NCBI RefSeq assembly: GCF_009846885.1
Contig: NZ_WUWM01000003.1
Coordinates: 186,001-250,000 of the forward strand
Direction: 5' to 3'
Length of the DNA stretch: 64,000 nt
Source: Paenibacillus puerhi
GTDB lineage: Bacteria > Bacillota > Bacilli > Paenibacillales > NBRC-103111
The stretch's first letter is position 1; each line of letters opens with the position of its first letter. Shown here piece after piece: positions 58,629-64,000 of this stretch. The notes beneath the pieces are model-generated. The model saw nothing but the letters and a program-made list of their open reading frames with translations, did not search any database and had not been told where the DNA came from. The position numbers and the translations under genes are program-made.

Positions 58629-60221
58629 CTACAGGATGCGTACCTTATCCTCCGACACTTCCTGCCCCCGAGTCACCCCGCGTAAGCCCGCTTCCGTTCT
58701 GATCTGCGAGCACTCGATCTGTTCCGAACGGCTGCCCGTTACGGCCAGCATAACCGACTCCTCCGTTGCGGTTGTGCCCGCAAGTCCCGTCAAAACCACC
58801 TGCTGGCTTTGATGCAATCGGACAAGAGGCCCCTGCATCACCTGCAAGGTCAGCTCCTCCAGCCGCAGCTTCCTGACATTGTGGCAGATCACGCCATGCT
58901 CGAACGATCCCCGAAGTCCGCGGATCGTAACGGCCTCCAGAGGCATTTCCGCCAAGCCGTTCACAATCAGAGCTTTGTTCGCCCCCGAGCAATCCACGTT
59001 GCTTATCTCGATACTCCGGAAAACCGGCGTTTCCTCCGTAACCGGAAAAGCCTGCTCCTGTGCCGTACCCGATCCCTCTACTCCCTCGTAGAACAAGTGG
59101 AAGGAGATCGCTTCGCCTACGATATCCACCATGCGGACGGACTCGATCTCGATATGCTCGACGATGCCGCCGCGTCCGCGCGCGCTCTTGAAGCGGAGTC
59201 CGATATCGGTGCCTATGAACGTGCAGTCCGACACCTGGATATGGCGCACCCCGCCCGACATTTCGCTGCCAATGACGAAGCCGCCGTGACCATGGTACAC
59301 GCAGCATCCGCGGATAGTTACGTATTCGCATGGCATAGCGAGCGCACGACCCGCAGCGTCCTTGCCCGATTTCAGGCAGATCGCGTCATCGCCCACATCA
59401 AAGGTGCAATCCTCCACCAGCACATAGCGGCATGACTCTACGTCCAGGCCGTCTCCATTTTGCGCGAACCACGGATTGCGTACATTCACCCGCCGGACGG
59501 TAACATGCTCGCAGCCCCATGGATGCAGGTTCCAGGCCGCCGAGTTTTGAAAGGTCGGTCCCTCCAGCAGTATGCGCTTGCAGCGGCGGAAGCTCAGCAG
59601 ATTCGGCCGCAGATAAGCACGGGCCGCTTCATAGGCTTCCGGCGACGTGTTGCCCGCCTTCTTCAGATCGGCGACAAGTGCAGCGCCTTGCATGGCCTCG
59701 TCCGACGGCCACCAGATCCCCGCATCCCGGTCCACCACGCCTCCTGAGCGAACGAGCTTGCCCCACTGGATATCCGTCATCTTGAACCGTTTCACCGGCC
59801 GCCAGGCTTGCCCGCCTCCGTCGAAAATCCCCTGCCCCGTAATCGCGATATGTTCCGCGTTCTCCGCATCCAGCGGAGACTGGCAGCGGATCGACGGCTC
59901 GCCTTCGAAGGTGGAGACGATGACAGGGTAATCCTCGAATCTCTCGCTAAACAGAATCGTAGCGCCCGCTTCCGCATGCAGCTCCAGCCGGCTTACGAGC
60001 TTGAGCGGCCCAGTCTTCCACAAGCCGGGGGGAATGACCAAGCGGCCTCCCCCCTGCTCGTCCAATGCCTGGATCGCGCGGCGGAAGGCTTCGGAATTAT
60101 CCGTCAAGCCATCTCCCTTGCCGCCGAAATCGCTCAGCCGCACCTCGCGCGCCGGGATCTCCGGCAGCAGTACTTCCGGCATGCCCCGTTTCTTCTCAGT
60201 CGAAGCTTCATTTTGCGTCAT
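58629..60221 (-). CDS. Glycoside hydrolase family 28 polygalacturonase-like
   Basis: 530 residues, parallel beta-helix. N-terminal VRLSDFGGKGDGLTDNSEAFRRAIQ is the pectin-helix entry. GH28 active-site motifs are NGDGLDVESC, DDAICLKSGKD, GHGGFVIGSEMSGG and RFKSARGRGG, which include the catalytic aspartates and the RxK motif. It hydrolyses galacturonan or rhamnogalacturonan. No signal peptide, so it may act inside the cell on oligomers. GGAAGGAG before the ATG. First gene of a unit with GH43 downstream. Confidence 0.92.
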   Translation of the reverse strand: MTQNEASTEKKRGMPEVLLPEIPAREVRLSDFGGKGDGLTDNSEAFRRAIQALDEQGGGRLVIPPGLWKTGPLKLVSRLELHAEAGATILFSERFEDYPVIVSTFEGEPSIRCQSPLDAENAEHIAITGQGIFDGGGQAWRPVKRFKMTDIQWGKLVRSGGVVDRDAGIWWPSDEAMQGAALVADLKKAGNTSPEAYEAARAYLRPNLLSFRRCKRILLEGPTFQNSAAWNLHPWGCEHVTVRRVNVRNPWFAQNGDGLDVESCRYVLVEDCTFDVGDDAICLKSGKDAAGRALAMPCEYVTIRGCCVYHGHGGFVIGSEMSGGVRHIQVSDCTFIGTDIGLRFKSARGRGGIVEHIEIESVRMVDIVGEAISFHLFYEGVEGSGTAQEQAFPVTEETPVFRSIEISNVDCSGANKALIVNGLAEMPLEAVTIRGLRGSFEHGVICHNVRKLRLEELTLQVMQGPLVRLHQSQQVVLTGLAGTTATEESVMLAVTGSRSEQIECSQIRTEAGLRGVTRGQEVSEDKVRIL

Positions 60222-60374
60222 CCCATGCTCTCCTTCCAGTTCTCTAGCTGCTAAGTATGCCTCCCATTATATAGCATGTATGATCTCATTATCTTGCAAG
60301 ATTGTTGCCCGAATCTATACTTATTCTACATATTTGTCATTTAGGAGACCTTGTTGAAGCGCTCCGGCATCTGC

Positions 60375-61469
60375 TCAAGACATATTCCGGAACGAGTAGG
60401 GTTCTTTTCTCAGCTTGTCCCGATACTGCCCCGGCGTTAAACCCGTCCACCTTTTGAATGCATTCTGAAAGGAACTCGGCTCTGAAAAATGCAGAACATA
60501 GGCAATCTCCCCGACAGAATATTCCGGTTTCCTCAAGTAACCCATCGCTAGTTCTTTGCGGAACGCTGCTGACAGTTCTTGATAGGAAGTGTTCTCTTCC
60601 TTCAATCTATTCTGCAAGGTCCGGGTGCTTGTTCCGAAAAATTCAGCCGTTTGCTGCACAGTGGGGAAAAAGGACGGAAAGCTTGCCTTCATCCATTGCA
60701 TAACTTGGTCCGACAAGCTGCTGGTCCGGGTCAGCTCATCCCTGGTTTCCTTCGCTATGGACTCGAATACAGCAAGCAGTTTGGGATCGGAATACAGGAC
60801 GGGGTAGTCCAACACGCCCTTGCTCATGCTCAGAGCCGCTTCATCCCCGCCGAACCTAGGCATTCTCCCGAAGACGGACAAGTAGGGAGCTGTGTCTTTG
60901 GGCTCGTCATGAGCAAAGCGAAGGTCTGTCAGCGGCGCCAGCTTGTTGCTGAGCCTGCCGATCAAGCGATACAGCGAGCTGGCCATGTCCTCCACACAAT
61001 GGCGCGACATATGCCTGTCCCCGGCCTGTTGCAGGAATAACCGGATCGTGACCTCGTCCCCTCGCACTACCCAGTCCAGATTAAAGCCGCTGCACAGGAT
61101 CATATTGTATCTCTGGTAAGCCGCCAAGGCGTCGGCAACTGTTCTGGAATGCATCATGACGTACCCGAGAACCCCCATATCGGCGAACTCCATAATCTGC
61201 CCCTGATGCAAGCCAAAATGCTCGTCTTGCGTGTACTCCGCAGCTGCGATCATCAAGCGCTCCAATTCTTCCCCGGCAATGCGGGCCTCTACATCTTGCA
61301 AAAGACGGGCGTCAAACGAGGCATAGCGGCAAAACTGCTCCGTATCATACCCTTTATGTACAATGGTCTTCATGACAGGATAGACCATGGAGATCGCGAT
61401 TCCTTGAGTGTTCAGGCTTACTCCTCCTTTGCGCAAATCAACAATGGGACTGCGCGATTGATCATTCAC
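60375..61469 (-). CDS. AraC-family regulator with arabinose-binding-like domain
   Basis: 364 residues. The N-terminal region is the AraC-type "Arabinose_bd" domain (YDTEQFCRYASFDARLL, FADMGVLGYVMMHSRTVADALAAYQRY in shape), as in OruR/ArgR-like activators. The C-terminal HTH pair: TVQQTAEFFGTSTRTLQNRL and GEIAYVLHFSEPSSFQNAFKRWTG. The first ATG lacks a good ribosome site; AAAGGAGG lies inside, before a CTG at about codon 19, so the real start may be there. Divergent from a quinone reductase gene which it may control. Confidence 0.85.
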   Translation of the reverse strand: MNDQSRSPIVDLRKGGVSLNTQGIAISMVYPVMKTIVHKGYDTEQFCRYASFDARLLQDVEARIAGEELERLMIAAAEYTQDEHFGLHQGQIMEFADMGVLGYVMMHSRTVADALAAYQRYNMILCSGFNLDWVVRGDEVTIRLFLQQAGDRHMSRHCVEDMASSLYRLIGRLSNKLAPLTDLRFAHDEPKDTAPYLSVFGRMPRFGGDEAALSMSKGVLDYPVLYSDPKLLAVFESIAKETRDELTRTSSLSDQVMQWMKASFPSFFPTVQQTAEFFGTSTRTLQNRLKEENTSYQELSAAFRKELAMGYLRKPEYSVGEIAYVLHFSEPSSFQNAFKRWTGLTPGQYRDKLRKEPYSFRNMS

Positions 61470-61561
61470 TTTCGCAGGCTATCGTTCTATGCTAGTTGTA
61501 GCCTAACACCACCAATATATCACAAAAATCAAAGCGCTTAATTCATAAGGAGGAGAATGAC

Positions 61562-62143
61562 ATGAGTTCCCGTATTCTCGTAATCATCGGTCATCCCGAT
61601 TCACAAAGCTACTGCTCGGCCTTGGCTCGCGCCTACATCGAAGGCGCCTCGGGGAGCGGCGCCCAAATCCGGGAGATAGACCTTAGCAAGCTCACCTTCG
61701 ACCAGAACCTCCGATACGGATACCGCCAAAGAACGGAGCTGGAGGAAGAGCTGAAAGAGGCGCAGGCCCTGATCAAGTGGGCCGATCATCTGGTATTTGT
61801 GTATCCGACCTGGTGGGGCACGATGCCGGCCATCCTCAAAGGGTTTTTCGACCGCGTCTTTTTACCCGGCTTCGCTTTCAAATATCGCGAGCATTCATCG
61901 CTCTGGGATAAGCTCTTGAGCGGCAAATCCGCTCGCCTGATCGTCACATCGGACACCCCTTCCTGGTATAACCGATGGATATACAAGCAGGCCGGGCATC
62001 AGGTGATGAAACGAAATATATTGAAATTTTGCGGAATCGCGCCCATTCGCGTTACGGAGATCGGCCCCGTCAGGCCGTCATCGGATGTGCTCCGTGCCAA
62101 GTGGCTGGACCACGCGAGACGGCTCGGGTCCAAGTTAGCCTAA
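61562..62143 (+). CDS. NAD(P)H dehydrogenase (quinone), flavodoxin-like
   Basis: 193 residues of the MdaB/KefF type. FMN-binding start ILVIIGHPDSQSYCSALA, then YPTWWGTMPAILKGFFDRVFLPGFAF and TSDTPSWYNRWIYKQAG. AAGGAGGAG six bases before the ATG. Divergent from an AraC-type regulator, similar in type to the reductase at 19179-19724 but clearly a separate gene. Followed by a 270-base gap with a large hairpin. Confidence 0.88.
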   Translation: MSSRILVIIGHPDSQSYCSALARAYIEGASGSGAQIREIDLSKLTFDQNLRYGYRQRTELEEELKEAQALIKWADHLVFVYPTWWGTMPAILKGFFDRVFLPGFAFKYREHSSLWDKLLSGKSARLIVTSDTPSWYNRWIYKQAGHQVMKRNILKFCGIAPIRVTEIGPVRPSSDVLRAKWLDHARRLGSKLA

Positions 62144-62312
62144 TGCGAGAGGGTCGTTAGGGAAACCTTGTGGGGGAATCTTACGCTACCGGGAGTGATT
62201 ATCCGGTTGAATGACTCGGTTGGATTCCTTGATCGGATTAACCCGGTTGGACATTGCTGTCTTGTCTCCATACAGGTATACTTGCATCATAAAGTCGGTC
62301 GTGAAGCACATG

Positions 62313-62368
62313 CCGCTTTGAACCTTAACTCCATTGTAAAAGATGGTGTTGGGGATCAAAGCGGCTTT
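62313..62368 (+). terminator. Large hairpin before the VSR-like gene
   Basis: Outer arms CCGCTTTGA/TCAAAGCGG around an inner AACTCCAT/ATGGTGTT stem, followed by CTTTT. It ends 45 bases before the next ATG, so it may end the reductase transcript or act as an attenuator for the next gene. Confidence 0.5.
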
Positions 62369-62412
62369 TGTGTTTCAGCGCATCTACTAACAAACAAGGA
62401 GAGGGTGTACGT

Positions 62413-63060
62413 ATGGTGCGGTTTCAACAACAATACGAGGAATGGATTCATGCTCAGATCTCGAATGAACGAAGCCCCAGAAGGCGCGAGTTGCTTGAGA
62501 ATGGACTCGGCCATGGAACGATAGAATTTCTTCGTTCGGTATGGTTTCCCGCTGTAGGAAATTTCGATCATCTATTTCCCGAGTGGGAAGTGCGGGATTT
62601 CAACAATGGCTACCGCTATCTGGACCTTGCCTATATGCCAGGCGGGGCAAAGGGCGGTATCGAAATTCAGGGATATGGGTCTCACGCCAGAGACCTGGAT
62701 GTAAAGCGGTTTAAAGATTTGTGCATGAGGCATTGTTTGCTTTCCCTCGACGGTTGGATTTTCCTTCCTATTGCCTATCTCTCTATTAAAGATGAGCCGA
62801 AGCAATGCCAGCAACTCGTTCTCTCCTTTATTGGGAAATTCTTAACCACGGATGTGTCTTCGCAGCTGTCATGGTTAGAGGCTGAGGCTTTGCGTTTTGC
62901 ACGGCGTTTATTGCGGCCCTTTCCACCCATGGAGCTTGCCCGGCACCTTAGGATCACGGACCGGCATGCCCGGCGAGTCTTGCATCATTTGGTGGAGCAG
63001 CAATTGTTATTCGTGACGAGCGGAAATGTGCGGTATCGCTTGTACCAGTTGAGACTGTAA
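62413..63060 (+). CDS. VSR/DUF559-like nuclease-fold protein with C-terminal HTH
   Basis: 215 residues; no certain family. Residues ~75-150 (LDLAYMPGGAKGGIEIQGYG, then HARDLDVKRFKDL and GWIFLPIAYLSIKDEP) follow the D-x(n)-ExD/Q, H, R/D, W pattern of VSR/DUF559 endonuclease folds, with ExQ replacing ExD. The end (MELARHLRITDRHARRVLHH and LLFVTSGNVRYRLYQL) is a winged helix. AAGGAG 11 bases before the ATG. It may be a regulator that has reused a nuclease fold; activity is not proven. Confidence 0.65.
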   Translation: MVRFQQQYEEWIHAQISNERSPRRRELLENGLGHGTIEFLRSVWFPAVGNFDHLFPEWEVRDFNNGYRYLDLAYMPGGAKGGIEIQGYGSHARDLDVKRFKDLCMRHCLLSLDGWIFLPIAYLSIKDEPKQCQQLVLSFIGKFLTTDVSSQLSWLEAEALRFARRLLRPFPPMELARHLRITDRHARRVLHHLVEQQLLFVTSGNVRYRLYQLRL

Positions 63061-63189
63061 GTTGACAACGGATACAGCTACGGACTCCCTGTTATTTGCT
63101 GGAGTGATCTCGATCGTCACCGGGAATTCCTTCAGCATGCCTGCGTAGTGAAGGAACAGGAGTGGAGAAGGAGCGGGTGGGCGGAGTAC

Positions 63190-63278
63190 GGAGCAATCTA
63201 TATAGCGTGCTGGAGCAACTATTTAGCGAAAGTACCGGATCGACTATATAGCCAGAGTACTGGAGAGATCTAATGGAC
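63190..63278. repeat. Degenerate 22-25-base tandem repeats
   Basis: Successive units begin GGAGCAATCTATATAGC, GGAGCAACTATTTAGC, GGATCGACTATATAGCC and GGAGAGATCTA. Each contains a near-palindromic CTATATAG core. Three to four copies. Confidence 0.6.
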
Positions 63279-63477
63279 TTCAGAGCCGCTATAAGCCCCT
63301 CCTCCGCCCTTTTTGCGGAGTTGCGGACTGAGGAGCCGTTAATCAGGCCATGATCGTACTCACCAGACGATTTATGTGCCCATAGCAGCATCCAGGTCCG
63401 TAAACTGGTGGATTCGGGGATTCTGGGCACTATAACGACTCTGGGGTCCGTCCCGTGACCGTTGTGAATCGCCCTCC

Positions 63478-63573
63478 GAACCGAACAGCGAATCGCCTTC
63501 TGAACCACACTCGCAACCGCACTCTCAACCGCACTCTCAACCCCACTCCCAACCGCATTCCGAATCGCTTCTG
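63478..63573. repeat. Degenerate 12-base tandem repeats
   Basis: Eight tandem units near consensus CAACCGCACTCT: GAACCGAACAGC, GAATCGCCTTCT, GAACCACACTCG, CAACCGCACTCT twice, CAACCCCACTCC, CAACCGCATTCC, GAATCGCTTCTG. More diverged copies continue to about 63720. Confidence 0.7.
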
Positions 63574-63929
63574 AGTCGCCCCCCGCTGCCTTCCGACCGC
63601 CTTCTAAACCCACACTCCCAAACGTACTCCGAACCGCCACCTCCGAACTGCAACCAACCGTATTCCGGATCGCTTCCGAACACCCCCGATGCACTCCGAC
63701 TTCCCTCCGAAACGCCCTCTCCGACAACGTTCACCGTTCGTCTCTGCCGGGAGCCTTCCGATTAGCTATACGGAGGGCCTCCGCCCTCTAGGTCATCGCC
63801 CGTCAACGGAGATGCTCCCCCGTAATCGCCGGAATAAAGCTTTACAAACTAATAAAAACCAATATAATAGAGATAATATATCACTTGATATATATTATAT
63901 GATATCCATAATCCATTAAGGAGTGACCA

Positions 63930-64000
63930 ATGGCACCCAAGACAAAGTTTACCAAGGAATCGATCGTTTCCGCCGCTTTTGAAGTCGCCAGGGAAGAGGG
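63930..64000 (+). CDS. TetR-family regulator, N-terminal fragment
   Basis: Runs off the window end. The 23 visible codons read MAPKTKFTKESIVSAAFEVA and on, which matches the start of a TetR/AcrR DNA-binding domain (helix 1 with KESIVSAAF). AAGGAG lies six bases before the ATG. Nothing can be said about its ligand. Confidence 0.75.
   Translation, partial: MAPKTKFTKESIVSAAFEVAREE

Larger units (their letters stand above)
63061..63929. other. Repeat-rich non-coding stretch
   Basis: About 870 bases without a convincing gene. It carries degenerate 25-base and 12-base tandem repeats (listed separately) and a small CTCCGC/GCGGAG hairpin (about 63303-63321). A minus-strand frame (63092-63727) is open through it but has low-complexity, repeat-derived sequence. 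The last ~80 bases are very AT-rich (near-palindromic ATATATCA...TGATATATA) and probably form the TetR gene's promoter. Confidence 0.55.

Noticed and set aside
63092-63727. Minus-strand ORF of 211 codons
   Set aside because: Its sequence is produced by tandem 12-base and other degenerate repeats; no domain or ribosome site is seen. A repeat-derived open frame is more likely.
1-64000. CRISPR arrays, tRNA or rRNA genes
   Set aside because: No regularly spaced identical repeats of 25-40 bases, cloverleaf ends or rRNA-like stretches were noticed. The tandem repeats at 63.2-63.7 kb have no spacers.

Overview
The window looks like a piece of a Paenibacillus-type chromosome (Firmicutes, Paenibacillaceae). 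I infer this from moderately high GC, strong AAGGAGG-type ribosome binding sites, many YesN/AraC-type regulators, a bacterial NO synthase, copper-amine-oxidase-like wall proteins and several plant polysaccharide enzymes. No rRNA, tRNA, CRISPR array or intact insertion sequence was seen.

Layout. 0.1-4.6 kb: DUF2264 protein, multi-spanning PDZ/Lon-like protease, NO synthase, LysE exporter. 4.8-10.2 kb: glutamine-type ABC transporter (glnQHMP) followed by a GlnK/GlnL-like two-component system. 10.3-13.3 kb: DJ-1 protein, alpha/beta hydrolase, then dihydrofolate reductase with a Qnr-like pentapeptide protein. 13.4-16.9 kb: sugar dehydrogenase and lactonase operon, divergent AraC regulator with a 33-bp dyad between them, MarR regulator. 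16.9-20.3 kb: SDR protein, a frameshifted small gene, a decayed epimerase, and a quinone reductase/HxlR pair sharing two identical operators. 20.4-26.5 kb: nucleoside import and phosphorolysis operon (NupNOPQ-like) that also carries a molybdopterin oxidoreductase. 26.9-32.7 kb: FapA-like/GAF pair, DJ-1 protein, histidine phosphatase, and an NlpC/P60 hydrolase under a c-di-AMP riboswitch. 33.1-38.1 kb: class A PBP with a hexanucleotide-encoded Lys-Glu tail, AraC regulator, GH88. 37.9-39.4 kb: Zur-controlled zinc-starvation operon (COG0523 GTPase and zinc-free L33).

The most unusual part is 39.4-43.7 kb, a visibly AT-richer island. A long, catalytically complete prokaryotic Argonaute is divergent from a two-gene operon of an AAA ATPase and a small PD-(D/E)XK-like protein. 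This is probably a defence island, and the ATPase/nuclease pair is the best candidate for an undescribed system.

43.8-50.5 kb: sugar ABC transporter with its YesM/YesN sensor pair and a perfect cre site. 50.7-52.6 kb: queuosine-precursor transporter with a preQ1-I riboswitch, and a polyol dehydrogenase. 52.9-54.5 kb: secreted repeat protein and a CBO0543-type membrane protein. 54.5-60.2 kb: pectin/rhamnogalacturonan genes (SGNH esterase, aldo/keto reductase, GH43, GH28). 60.4-64 kb: AraC regulator, quinone reductase, a VSR-like/HTH protein, a repeat-rich non-coding stretch and the start of a TetR gene.

How it fits together: much of the window serves import and breakdown of plant-derived sugars, each block having its own regulator. 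Nutrient-sensing RNA or DNA elements for c-di-AMP, preQ1, zinc, CcpA and quinone stress can be read directly. Start codons were chosen from ribosome binding sites. Functions rest on motif recognition by eye, without database searches.
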